Source: Ophiura sarsii
Lineage: Eukaryota > Echinodermata > Ophiuroidea > Amphilepidida > Ophiuridae
Assembly (NCBI GenBank): GCA_035610835.1
Contig: CM069454.1
Coordinates: forward strand, 57,890,580-57,954,579
DNA length: 64,000 nt
Direction of reading: 5' to 3'
Notes under the pieces: generated by a model
What the model was told of the DNA's origin: nothing
The model's input: the letters and a program-made list of their open reading frames with translations, nothing else
Database searches by the model: none
Made by a program: the position numbers and the translations under genes
Shown here: one piece after another, positions 35,031 to 45,311 of the stretch
Position numbering within the stretch: the stretch's first letter is position 1
Layout of the letters: each line of letters begins with the position of its first letter

Positions 35031-36104
35031 AACACACAAACAGGGTTGTAGCTAGAGCAATTCTATAGTGCCGGGCTCCAATTTCCCCAGCCTGAAGTCC
35101 ATGGGGCCAAATATTGATGTATTATGTGATCAAAAAGGGGAAATACCATACCTTTCACCGGGGGGGGGGGGGCTACTCACGTATATTGGCCATATGGCTA
35201 CGGGTATGTGCGGCTTTCGGCTGCTCCGTGCCCCCTTTTCATCCACTGGCCGTTCCATAAGACCCCCTTTTCATCCATTGGCAGCTCCCTTAGACCCCAA
35301 ATTCAACCACCAAATCATAAAATGTGTGAAAATCTTATGAATTTGAGTTATGTAGCCTCAAATTTGGCCTAAATTCAGTTCATAAGGCAACATTTTGCCT
35401 AAAATTTAGTTTATGAGACACAGTGGCGTATACAGGGGGTCCAGGGGCAGGGGGTCCAGGCCCCCCCCCCCCCCCTGGAATAACCCTTTGGTAAACACGA
35501 CCCTCCGTCGGTAGATTTGCGATTTTGACCATGCAATTTTTTCTGCCGGTTATGTGAACAACCTCATCGCTACCCCCCCCCCCCCCCCCTTCCCCCACTT
35601 ATCAAGGTTTCAGCTGCTGACGGGAAAAAATTGTGGAAGTTTTACGAATTTTTTTTGGGAGTCTGTAAAAAGAATTGTCGGTACATCATGCCTTTCGTCA
35701 GTACATACTGTGGTCGTGCCCCCCCGCCCCCCCCCCCAGTTTGAAAAATCTGGGTTCGCCACTGATGAGACACAATTTTGTATAAGAATTCAGTTCTCTA
35801 AGACCCCAATTTCGGCAACCGTTCAGTTCCGTAAGCCCCTGTTTTGGTGCCCGTTCAGTTCGGTAAGCACCTGTTTTCAGACTGCCCAGCCGGGGGACTT
35901 TCATTGACTGTAAGTGCCGGGCCCAAATTGCTAGTGCTGATGGGTGGCCCGCCCGGTGCCACACATGTCCAACAACGTCTGAGTAGTTTCGACTCGGACG
36001 CCTGCCTATTTGATATTTGTCCATGATCATGAAGCATTATTAGGGCCAATGCAGTGGCGGCGCGACCATAACAAAATTGAGGGCGCAATAAGAAATTGGA
36101 TGAG
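35031..36104. other. Interval between modules, poly-G/poly-C and dispersed repeats
   Basis: Poly-G at about 35161; poly-C at 35461, 35573 and 35722. Phrases such as CAGTGGCGTATACAGGG (35421) and GCAGTGGCGGCGCGACC (36050) resemble ends of hAT-like MITEs. The exon expected after module A exon 4 (second half of a WWE) was not found. Confidence 0.5.
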
Positions 36105-36204
36105 NNNNNNNNNNNNNNNNNNNNNNNNNNNNNNNNNNNNNNNNNNNNNNNNNNNNNNNNNNNNNNNNNNNNNNNNNNNNNNNNNNNNNNNNNNNNNNNN
36201 NNNN
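36105..36204. other. Assembly gap of 100 N
   Basis: Exactly 100 N, the usual placeholder for a gap of unknown length. It lies between the two zinc-finger/WWE modules, where module A's missing downstream exons would be expected. Confidence 0.99.
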
Positions 36205-36686
36205 AATTATTTTTACTACTTTGTTATTAAAATTGGAACAAGATGGCTTCAGAAATGTTTTCTGTACCTTTTTAGTATTTAGCATTTTTTGCACGTTAGC
36301 AAAGCAATTCCCCTGTTGAGCTTTTAAACAATCTATACTTGAATCAGGAAAATATGCTCAACTTCTTTCTTGGATTGACAAAAAAAACAAAATATTTATT
36401 GGAATGAAGAGGTGGCTTTTCGATAAAACTTTGGTCAAAAGTATACACCAGATCGCACCAAATGAGTTCCAAAATTGAAATTTTTTCTACTTCTCAGGGG
36501 GGCACATCCCCCTCAGACACCCCCCTGTGCGAGCATAGCTCGGAGGGCGGTGCCTGTGCACCGCTTGGATGATACCTGATCAATTTCATTTTTTTGGACC
36601 GCTCCCTAACATTTTCTGGATCCACGTCTAGTGTCCCCCCCCCCCCCCACTTCTGAAAACGGGATGACGCCCTTGGGTATAGCTAC

Positions 36687-37332
36687 CTCAATGCATATTG
36701 CAAAGCATCAGTGGTTGGCTCGCAGAAACTTTCTTCTAAACGTGCATTATCATCCTGTGGAAAGTTTGTCCATTTTCGATATTCAGTATTTAAATACTGC
36801 ACTGATAAGGACACTCTGAATGAAATTTACTACACTCTTCGCCGTATTTACACTTCTTGTTGCGCACCATGGCTGGACAGATTTCACGAGCCATAAGAGG
36901 GGACGAAGCACTTGTGGAGGATAAACTGGCGCTGAGGCGTTTTTTTCTCGGTGAGTTCAGCAGACACTTGCTGGACAGCCTCTTTAGGAACAGCGGGTCT
37001 CTGAGAGAGAGCCAAAAGTGTTGGTGTTGACACTTCCTTGCTGTCTCAACCTGTTTTGCTGTAGCACCCTGATTGGTCAATTCAAGATCGGTTTCAACAT
37101 TTGCTGAAGCCCTAGACTCTTTCACAGGTCCTGATTTCTTTTCTTCCACTGTGTAAAGTGTTGGTCTTCGTAAAAGGTCCAGTGTTGTACTTCCTACAGT
37201 GATACTAATGTGATCAATTGAAACTGTTGGAAAGAACCCATATGGATTGGGACTATCTTCCTGATGCTGGAAGGTACGGTATTCCCTCTCTAAGATATCA
37301 CTATTTATGGCAAGCATGCTATCTGGAAGCAT
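36687..37332 (-). pseudogene. Module A exon 4: WWE end, CCCH finger, WWE start, frameshifted
   Basis: The acceptor TCTACAG and donor GAG|GTAGCT are at the same places as in module B. Entry in phase 0 gives INSDILEREYRTF and LLRRPTLYTVEEKK (WWE end), a linker longer than in B, then a C-x8-C-x5-C-x3-H finger (ICPAMVRNKKCKYGEECSKF, then H) and CPYQ. At the first conserved WWE tryptophan one base is missing (near 36800; module B has the extra C on the plus strand). This turns the TGG codon into a shift with an early stop. The exon is 646 nt where 647 would keep phase. Inside the linker, two compensating indels relative to B keep the frame open. Confidence 0.8.
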
Positions 37333-37937
37333 CTGTAGATGGATATCAAAACAAACAGTATGATAAAGGAGACGGACCCAACCATGCCATTTTGTTTTTA
37401 AATTTTCGATAATTTGTTTTAAAAACTTTTGTGAACAAAATTGGATTTTTGTTGTTGTTATTTAAATCTTTTTTGAATATCTTTGAAAAATGTGAGAATA
37501 TTTAAAATGAATGAAAATTCACTCAAAAACACTGATGCCCGACCAACCCTACCTAAGAGATGTGTTTGCCCCAACGAGATAGATAAAGGTAGAGCCAGGC
37601 GCGTACCGCGGCATGTGAGCCAGGGGGCAGAAGTATGTCGTCCCGACAATAAATGTTCGTCCCGACAGTAAATTTTCGTAAAGGTTGCCCCAAATTTTTT
37701 CCCAGTCAGTCACCTCACGAAGACTTTGGTAAAGTTTAAAGGACCGGCTAGGCATCGGAGTAAAAAAGTCTCGAGAAGTGTCATGATTTAACGACATCTT
37801 TCTAAAACAAGGTTGGGTTTGTATGCATTTCGACGTTTATGGGTTTTCAAAATGGTTTTAAGCTTTACGCCCATTTCGGGTCCATTTCAGAGGCGGTTTA
37901 GTGGGTGAGTGACACCCCCTCCCCATATATGACTTAC

Positions 37938-38140
37938 CTCCGTATGGCATTCTACATAGCAGCATTCCAAATAGTAGAAGTACCAATGCCAATGTGTGCA
38001 AACAGAGTCCATCTCCTCATTCCTATTCTTGACACTGGTCATGGTAGAGAGTCGTCGTATCTTGTGAGAGTCATCTGAACAACTCTGAGAAACCAGTCTC
38101 ATAGTCATAGTAGTAAACTCAACATCATAGGTTACGGCCA
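37938..38140 (-). pseudogene. Module A exon 3: WWE 1 end and WWE 2 start, frameshifted
   Basis: The acceptor CCTTGCAG|T and donor GAG|GTAAGT are conserved. TYDVEFTTMTM, KIRRLSTMTSV and VCTHWHWYFYYLE correspond to module B exon 3. Near 38133-38138 the plus strand reads GGTTACGGCCACTGC where module B has GGTTTTGCCACTGC: one extra base, directly inside the exon start. The exon has 203 nt; 202 would match both neighbours. Read from exon 2, the frame meets a TGA within five codons. Confidence 0.8.
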
Positions 38141-38244
38141 CTGCAAGGAAGAAAACAAACATTTATTCGTCTGCTCACAGCAGCGGTGTACACCCAGGAT
38201 TTTATTATCAGGGGCGCGACTTGTGACCAATGCCGAACGCAGCA

Positions 38245-38481
38245 TTATGTTCCCATCCCTTAACACTTTCGCCGGTAATAAATCATATAATGATGTGTCT
38301 ATTTTCCACTATGTGGTCCAATTAAAAGACTGATAAGGACATAATAATGCCCCAAGGGCATACACTAACCTTCATACCCTGAAATGGACCACATAGTAGA
38401 GAAAAGACTTGTCCTTAGATAATTTATTACCCGCAAAATGTCAAATCACCGGTCCAAAAGTGGTAAGGGAAGGGAACATAA
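38245..38481. mobile_element. MITE of about 237 bp
   Basis: The ends TTATGTTCCCATCCCTTA and the complementary AAGGGAAGGGAACATAA form imperfect inverted termini. Internal arms TTCCACTATGTGGTCCA / TGGACCACATAGTAGAG extend the pairing. The target duplication is not clear. Confidence 0.78.
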
Positions 38482-38584
38482 CGGGGTCCTGGATTTGAGC
38501 TTTAGAGGCATATTGCTGGCTTCTCTTGACCTATTTTTTGTGTGCAGGCCGGTCTTGCCTATTTATTTGATAACATTTGGTTTT

Positions 38585-38610
38585 TAACGGGGGGGGGGGG
38601 GGGGGGGGGG
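38585..38610 (+). repeat. Poly-G run
   Basis: About 22 consecutive G, the longest G run in the window on the plus strand. Confidence 0.97.
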
Positions 38611-38780
38611 GCTCAAGAAGGGGATGACCTTTTGTACCTGCACAACCAATCCAGCTTCAGAGTTTTTGTTTGTATTTATTAGTACATTTTTTATATTGGA
38701 AAAGTTGGAACATGCATTTTGTAAATTTGAAAATTTTCAAAAAGAAACTCTGAGTGATTATAGTAATTGAATGAATGATT

Positions 38781-39415
38781 ATAAAGTGCTCAACAAAAGA
38801 AAGTCGTACACTTTGTTTAGGTCAATTAAAGTAACTTTTGATTGTTTTTTTACCAAACAGGCTAGTTAGACATTTGGATGAATCTTTCAGGCACATTTTG
38901 ATACCAAATATAACACCTGGCAACAAAGATAAACCATGATTAGCGCCATTTAAAAAAAATTAGTCACTTTTCAGAAGTCACATTTTCAATTACTACGACG
39001 GGAGGAAAATGTGTGTGTGCGAGGTTCACCCCGTGGGTGACACAGTTATATATTAACCAGCCTGACCGGCGGGCAATCGATCACACAGTGCAGCCGTGTA
39101 CACTACCTTGCGCTGGGGTGTACACTTAGTGAGCGGGATATTTGATTCCGAACATGAAGGGCATTATGTGCTTGTTAACAATTTGTGTTTTCTTTCGCGT
39201 AGTGTATTGAAAATGTGACTTTTGAAAAGTGACTAATTTTCTATAAATGGTGCTAATCATGGTTTATCTTTGTTGTTAGGTGTTATGTTTGGTATCAAAA
39301 TGTGCCTAAAAGATTCACCCAAATGTCTATCTAGCCTGTTTGGTAAAAAAATAATCAAAAGTGACTTTAAATGACCTAAACAAAGTGTACGACTTTCTTT
39401 TGTTGAGCACTTTAT
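38781..39415. mobile_element. Element with terminal inverted repeats of about 190 bp
   Basis: The left arm starts ATAAAGTGCTCAACAAAAGA and includes GGCACATTTTGATACCAAAT. The right arm ends GTTGAGCACTTTAT. Nearly the whole arms pair, including AAGTCGTACACTTTGTTTAG. The centre (39000-39180) is unique and GC-richer. At 635 bp without coding sequence it is a non-autonomous DNA transposon, sharing an internal motif with 28809-30390. Confidence 0.88.
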
Positions 39416-40159
39416 TTTGAAAGTCAGGGGTGGTGGCGGTGGTGCTGTGTACATTCTCTATGGGGAATATAGAAAACGTTCCCAATTCTATGTTCAATTT
39501 ACAATAACTCTTGTTCCCCGTATGGTATAAACATGATCTTGGCCTAATTCTAAAGATCATTTTAGTTTCTGTTTCAACAAATGTGTCAACTACCGTAGTA
39601 TGTAACAATTGTAATCATGAATCGATTGCATTGTCCTTAATTTTTCTTAGTCCCTATCGCAATCAGTTGTAATTATCGGTATCTTAAAATTCAATTTTGT
39701 AATCTTGTTTTATTATTATTACACTGTATAAGATTCAAGAAATATGTTATGTAATTTTAGAGTTATCACGGCCTCAGTGAAAAACAGCTGTTAAGTTGAC
39801 CTATGTATCGTGGATAAATAAAGATTATGTATGTATGTATGTATGCTACACAGTGAATTGGCCCTTATTCATCTGTTTTACATACATGACTACAACAAAA
39901 AAAGTATTCAACCTATGAAAGCAAAATTATACATTTTTGGAAAGCTCTCAAAAATGCCATTTAACTCAGGATAGGGTGCATACCCCCCCCCCCCAAAAAA
40001 AAGAAGGTTTATGACAGCATGAACCCCCCCCCCCCAAAAAAAACACAAAAAAAAACAAAAGAAGGTTAATGACAGCATGAAACCAAAAAGTGTAACAGTA
40101 CCACCCTTTTGGGAGGCGAACATAAAACGAGTGACCCTATTGCTTGCTTGAATTCCTAC
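39416..40159. other. Intron interval with (TGTA)n and poly-C
   Basis: A short (TGTA)n stretch at 39828-39845 follows an AATAAA-like AT-rich region that may be the 3' end of an unidentified retroelement (39600-39845). Poly-C/A tracts lie at 39983 and 40024. No gene is seen. Confidence 0.45.
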
Positions 40160-40468
40160 CCTTTTTTAATCGTCGTTTGGCTGACATTAAAATCACAATA
40201 TGAAGCCTCTATAGCTCTGTTGGTCGTCTGATCCACATTTTCCCAGCTATGATTGCGGAAAACCTGCCATTGAAACGGTAACCTGGAAACATGAAGTTGA
40301 GGGCACTCTTTGCCATTTTGACAATGACCATTTTGTATGTAGTAAATGCACAATTCCCGCTGCTGGTTTTCATCGGACGGTTTTGGGGTGTTGTTCGTTG
40401 CCTCACTAGGTGTGCCTGGCTTCCTCTTGCGTCGACATGGTCTGTTCCTAGCATTGCTTTTGCTAGGG
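40160..40468 (-). CDS. Module A exon 2: CCCH finger and start of WWE 1
   Basis: A 309-nt exon with acceptor ACCAACAG|C and donor GG|GTAGGA, one leading and two trailing bases, so it is in phase. A basic N-terminal stretch (SNARNRPCRRKRKPG) comes first. A C-x8-C-x5-C-x3-H finger (LCIYYIQNGHCQNGKECPQL, then H) follows, then SRLPFQWQVFRNHSWENVDQ and IEASYCDFNVS, the first half of a WWE domain. It is very similar to module B exon 2 (shared DENQQREL) and looks intact on its own, although the next two exons of this module are disrupted. Confidence 0.82.
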
Positions 40469-40579
40469 CTGTTGGTAAAATACAAAATGATTAAAGAGGG
40501 TTGACATTTCTTTCAGAGCTGTTACAAGTACGCTGATAAATATTTTCCAGATTTTGTGACCCATCCTCTAATAAAACCA

Positions 40580-40930
40580 AATTGTGTGCGAATGATCCAA
40601 GCTTAACAAGATCGCTTCAGGAACTTTTTGTGGGCCGCTTTAGTTAAAAAACTGAAAAATGTTGATCCTTCGCGCGATTTAGTTTTAATGTTTCATTATT
40701 CAAGCTTAACAATATACTAGTTACTACAGAAAAGTTTTTTCGAACCATTTGAGTGTTAAAATTGCCATTTTTTGCACGCTATGCGCACATTAGTTTCAAT
40801 GTCTCATGATTCAAGCTTAACAAGATGGCTTCAGGAAGTTATCTGGACCATTTTATTTTTAAAAAATTATCTTTTTTCGTGCTTCTCGCGAATTCGTTTT
40901 TACACTTCATTGCTTAAGGGGGGACTCAAG
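40580..40930 (+). repeat. Degenerate tandem repeat of about 110 bp
   Basis: Repeated AAGCTTAACAAGATGGCTTC followed by AGGAA and a TTTTTGCACG/TTCGCGCGA section, with starts near 40598, 40710 and 40815. Relatives occur at 36232, 41514 and, inverted, 58730, so it is a dispersed family. Confidence 0.7.
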
Positions 40931-41515
40931 GAAGTTACTTTTTGGATTTTGTGAGTGCTGTAATTATTGAACTATGACTCAAATGTATATAAAAGTATAC
41001 ATTTTTGGAAAGGAAATGGGTCGGATAATCCAAATTTTGGGTCAATTTTGACTATAAATGTTGATTTTTTGAGAAAATCACAAATAATCAATTTTTTGAC
41101 CCAAAAAAGTGCAACAAAGCTAACAAAAATAATTTTGAGTAAAAAATTCCCAAATTGCTAGATTATGATGTAAAGACACTAACTTATGGACGATTTTTTT
41201 TTAAAACCCTTATCTAATATTTTTGAAATTTTGACCAAAAAGTGACAAAAAAGTGATTTTTTTATTGGCCCTTTTTGGTCAAAATTTTATAAAAAAATAT
41301 TAGAAAGTTTAAAAAAAAAAAATTGTCCCTAAGTTAGTCTCTTCACATCATAATATAGCAATTTGGGAATTTTTTACTCAAAATTATTTTTGTTGAACTT
41401 TTTGGGGTCCATTTTTTTTAGCTGATCCATTTGCTTTTCCAAAAATGTATACTTTTATATGCATTCAATAATTACAGCACTCACAAAATTAAAAAAAATC
41501 AAGTCAAAAACTTCC
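40928..41515. mobile_element. Foldback element with arms of about 270 bp
   Basis: The left arm starts near AAGGAAGTTACTTTTTGGAT and TTTGTGAGTGCTGTAATTAT. The right arm closes with ATTACAGCACTCACAAAATT and AACTTCCTT. Inner landmarks (TATACATTTTTGGAAA, AAAAATAATTTTGAGTAAAA, TTATGATGTAAAGA) recur in reverse complement. There is almost no unpaired centre (about 41265), so single strands would form one giant hairpin. Confidence 0.87.
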
Positions 41516-41814
41516 TTAACAAGATGGCTTCGAGAAATGTTTTTTCTGGACCAAATATGAGTTGATGAGGTCTGAAATGGCTTAGAAATGCCCTCAGAGA
41601 GCGTCTAAATTCAAAGATTTCTTGGGACCCTAAAAGCGGGCCTAGATATAGCCGTGGTAAGCCCCGCACCATCCTGCACACGTGTATGCAGATTGCGTTT
41701 GTAATTAATAATAATATAAAAATGCAACCCTCACAGTGTCGTCTTTTTAAAGAACATTTCATTACCAAAATTGTGTAAACTGCATTAAAACACACAATAA
41801 AATGCATCAGTGTT

Positions 41815-41904
41815 AACAATTCGTCGCTGTTCTGACATACCGGCACATCTCTTTACTTATTTCTGTTGTGATGTGCCGGTATGTCAGAACAGCGACGAAT
41901 TGTT
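41815..41904. repeat. Perfect 35-bp inverted repeat (hairpin)
   Basis: 41815-41849 (AACAATTCGTCGCTGTTCTG, then ACATACCGGCACATC) is exactly complementary to 41870-41904, around a 20-nt loop. Perfect pairing over 35 bp in 90 nt is far beyond chance. Confidence 0.96.
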
Positions 41905-42421
41905 GTCTTATTTATATTAAAATTGATGGAATGGAAATCATCACTCGAATACTTCAAAATGTGTTAGCGTGTCAGGCAGGGGCTTGCCCCCCCCCCCCCC
42001 CCCCTGGCCCCCACAAAGGGGCTTGCACCTGTCAATCCTGCTGGGGGGTTAATACCTCAGGCCAGGGCTTGAATTAATCGAAGGCATCAAAGGCAATTGC
42101 CTTCGATGCCCCACCTAGTTGCCTTGATGCCCTCAAATTATGGATGTTTTCACTCCATTCAAAAGTACATAATGGCCTTGGATAAAGTTGGTGCCCCTTT
42201 CAATTGCCTTAAATCGCCTGCCCTTTTCATTTCATATTTCAAGGCCTGCCTCAGGCCCCCTCCCCAGATTTGGTCGCACCAATAATAAATTGCTTCCGAC
42301 GGGCCTGTTATTAATGGCTAATGGCAAGCATATACTGATTGTGAAATTTTGTGTGCTTGAAAGAAAAATTGAGCAGGGTTTTTTTTGTATGATTTTTGAT
42401 CCATGCCTTTTTGATCAAAGA

Positions 42422-42789
42422 TTAAAGGTATATTATGTGATCTTTTCCAGGGAACGCCCTCAATCCTCGAGAAAAAATTGAAAACAGCTTTTCTTGCAGA
42501 TTTACATTTCTGATTGTAAATCGTACATACATTCCAAGTTACAGGGTGATACGATTCTTAATTACTTCAAAAATCATGGTTTTAGAGTCTGCGCTGACAA
42601 CTTATTATTACTCTAAATTCACTCTAAAACCATGATTTTGAGGTAATTAGGAATCATATCGCTCTGAAACTTGGAATGTATTCATGATTTATGATCAGAA
42701 ATGTAAATCTGCAATAAAATCTGCTTCCAATTTTTTTTTTGAGGATTGAGGGCGTCCCCTGGGAAAAAAATCACATAATATACCTTTAA
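42422..42789. mobile_element. Palindromic MITE with TTAA target (piggyBac-like)
   Basis: TTAA followed by AGGTATATTATGTGATCTTT at the left, and the reverse complement ..ATCACATAATATACCT followed by TTAA at the right. Pairing continues through CCAGGGAACGCCCTCAATCC and, more loosely, to the centre (ATCATGGTTTTAGAGT / CTCTAAAACCATGATTTTG). At 368 bp with TTAA flanks it suits a piggyBac-derived MITE. A partial copy lies at 10720-10939. Confidence 0.88.
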
Positions 42790-42857
42790 ATGTGATCATA
42801 ATGATTCAAAGCACTATTTTTTGGTGAATTTTCAAAACATTTCAAAAATGTACCTAC

Positions 42858-43121
42858 TTCGTACTAGATGCATTTGAGATACCGGTAGTATCCTCTTCTT
42901 CCTCCTCTTCATCTTCCTCAGAGTCTCTCTCATCCTCCTCACTTTCAATTTCCTCTTTGGTTTTCGGGTTCGGTTTGAGAAGATTTAGGAGATATTCTCT
43001 GTCTTCATCGTCCTGAGGATCTAGGTCATGCTTCCGTAAAATCTTGATCATTTGAGTTGAGGTAAAACTGTGGTTGAAACGACACTGCTGAGATGATCTA
43101 CAGCTTCCATCAACAAAGGCG
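42858..43121 (-). CDS. Module A exon 1: CCCH finger and acidic linker
   Basis: A 264-nt exon between CTTTCCAG|C and AA|GTAGGT, one leading and two trailing bases, in phase with exon 2. AFVDGSCRSSQQCRFNHSFT gives the C-x5-C-x3-H part of a finger whose first cysteine must lie in the preceding exon. QMIKILRKHDLDP and REYLLNLLKP resemble the helix that follows CCCH fingers in PARP12/ZAP. The rest is a highly acidic linker (SEEDERDSEEDEEEEEEDTT). No earlier exon was found to the right, so the gene's 5' end is missing from the window or unrecognised. Confidence 0.78.
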
Positions 43122-43509
43122 CTGGAAAGATAAAACAAAAAGTGCTATATCAGCATTTCACTCCCTCTCAATTATCCACATATCTTGGTGAAAGTTAGTT
43201 GAGCTGAGCATAAAAACAATTTAACATATTTGTTGACTGATCCCCCCCCCCACCCCCCACCCTCGAACAGAAAAGAAAGCCTCCCTTCCTCCTCACTTTT
43301 CAAAGACATGTGCTACGAGAATCGATTTTTTAATTTTTTTAAAGTGGCCTTATTATAGTCGTCGTCAGAATACTTCAGCACTTTTTAAAACCGCCAATGC
43401 GCACGTCTAGTTAATGAGCGTGTGGACGGGGACATTCATGACCCATAGATACGATCGCGGCCAATCGGATTACAGGGGCCGCGACGCTTCGAACTGCTCA
43501 AAGATACCG

Positions 43510-44065
43510 CTGTTGTGTATGGAACGCATTTTGGGTTTTTAATAGCGATCAGAAAATGCGATCATTTTATCACAAACATTTCATCGATCATTTCATCGCG
43601 AACATTTCATCGATCGTTTTATCACGAACATTTCAACGATTGTTTTATCACGAACATTTCATCAATGAGTTTATCACGAACATTTCATCAATGAGTTTAT
43701 CACGAACATTTCATCGATGAGTTTATCGCGAACATTTCATTGATGAGTTTATCGCGAAAATTTCATCGATGAGTTTATCGCGAACATTTCATCGATGAGT
43801 TTATCGCGAACATTTCACCAATGAGTTTATCGCGAACATTTCACTGATGAGTTTATCGCGAACATTTCATCGATGAGTTTATCGCGAACATTTCATCGAT
43901 GGTTTTATCGTGAACATTTCATCTATGAGTTTATCGCGACCATTTCATTGATGAGTTTATCGCGAAAATGTCATCGATGAGTTTATCGCGAACATTTCAT
44001 CAATCGTTTTATCACGAACATTTCACCGCTCTTTTCACATCGATCAGCGGTCAATGACCCCGTGA
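43510..44065 (+). mobile_element. Element built of a 26-bp satellite, copy 1
   Basis: About 18 copies of CGAACATTTCATCGATGAGT + TTATCG (26 bp) at 43560-44030, bounded by GGAACGCATTTTGGGTTTTT at the left and CACATCGATCAGCGGTCAAT + GACCCC at the right. The same edges bound the opposite-facing array at 46728-47305, so edges and array move as a unit. Confidence 0.88.
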
Positions 44066-44694
44066 AAAAATTCAATTTGGGCCCCCGCCCCCACCCCCCT
44101 AAATAAAAAAAAGGGAGTGAGGAAAAAAAGAAATAGGAACAATTTGAGAAAAAAGATCGAGGTTATTAGCCAAATAGAAGGCAAAATTGTTCATTTATAG
44201 TACATTTACTGTGCGATTTTTTTTTTACTGTGCAATTTTTTTTGACTGTACAACATTTTTTGACCTCACCGCCCCCCACTTACGTGAAATTCACGAGGTA
44301 AGTGACTAAATTTTTTTTGGGGCAACCTTTTACGAAAATTTTAGAAATCTTGCCCCCCCCCTGAAAAAAATCCTAGCTACGCCACTGGGTAGGGTAGCTA
44401 GACTAAGCCTCTGAAGCTAGTCTAGGGGGTGTTCAGAAATAATTTGGTGGGTGGGGAGCTGGGCAATATGAGGGGGCACGGAGAAAAAAGTTTTAAAGTT
44501 GCTGAAGGGGGAGGGGACAAATAGTTTTGAGTACTCAAGGGGGTGCACGGGGTCAAAATTTTGTCAAACGGCTAGCAAAACAAAATTTAAATTCATGTGT
44601 TCTTTCATGTATAGGTGGACATAAAGAAATTACAAACAATATACTGATATACAACAAAGTTTGATCATGACAGTCTATGATCTATGCTCTTTTT
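44066..44694. other. Non-coding interval
   Basis: C-rich and A-rich low-complexity sequence at 44080-44130 and 44260-44400, ending TAGCTACGCCACTGGG, a phrase typical of hAT-like MITE ends in this window. No gene. Confidence 0.5.
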
Positions 44695-45311
44695 ATTATA
44701 ATCCCGGGGTGCTCAGTGGTCATTACAAGAGGGGTATTATGCGTGTCCAAGAAATCACGTAATTAGGGCAGTTTTTCAAGCTGGGGCACGTTACATACGT
44801 AACGTGAATAGGGTATCAAAACAAGCCAAATTAAGAAAAAGGGTATACTTTTTAAATCATTGTCTTTCGTATTTAGGGTCCTTATTTGCTCCATGAGGAT
44901 TATAAATAGCCATGATACATGGGCGAGATATATTTCTCAAATTGTATCCTTCGCAAGTGATATGATAAATCAGCTCGGCATTTGTTTTATAATACTTTTA
45001 GCTTAGTAGGGAAGGAAAAAAGGGTTAGAAATGTGTCATACGTGGTAAGAGGTTTAAATTATACAAATTACTTGCTTAGGGTATCAAAATATTTTGAGTA
45101 CTTGTTTAGGGTATCAAAATATTTTGAGTACTTGTTTAGGGTATTGGAAATACTGATATTACTTGCTTAGGGTATGTAAAATACTGTGCCATACTTGTTT
45201 AGGGGTGCTTTTTCACATTAACATGATTACGTATTTAGGGTACTTTTTGAAAGTCCTTGGACGCGCATGATACCCCCTTGTAATGACCACTGAGCACCCC
45301 GGGATTATAAT
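44695..45311. mobile_element. Element with 55-bp inverted termini and internal 37-bp repeats
   Basis: It begins ATTATAATCCCGGGGTGCTC + AGTGGTCATTACAAG and ends in the reverse complement, ..GAGCACCCCGGGATTATAAT. The inside holds tandem TTTAGGGTATCAAAATATTT + TGAGTACTTG units at 45075-45200. At 617 bp it has no coding capacity. Confidence 0.9.
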
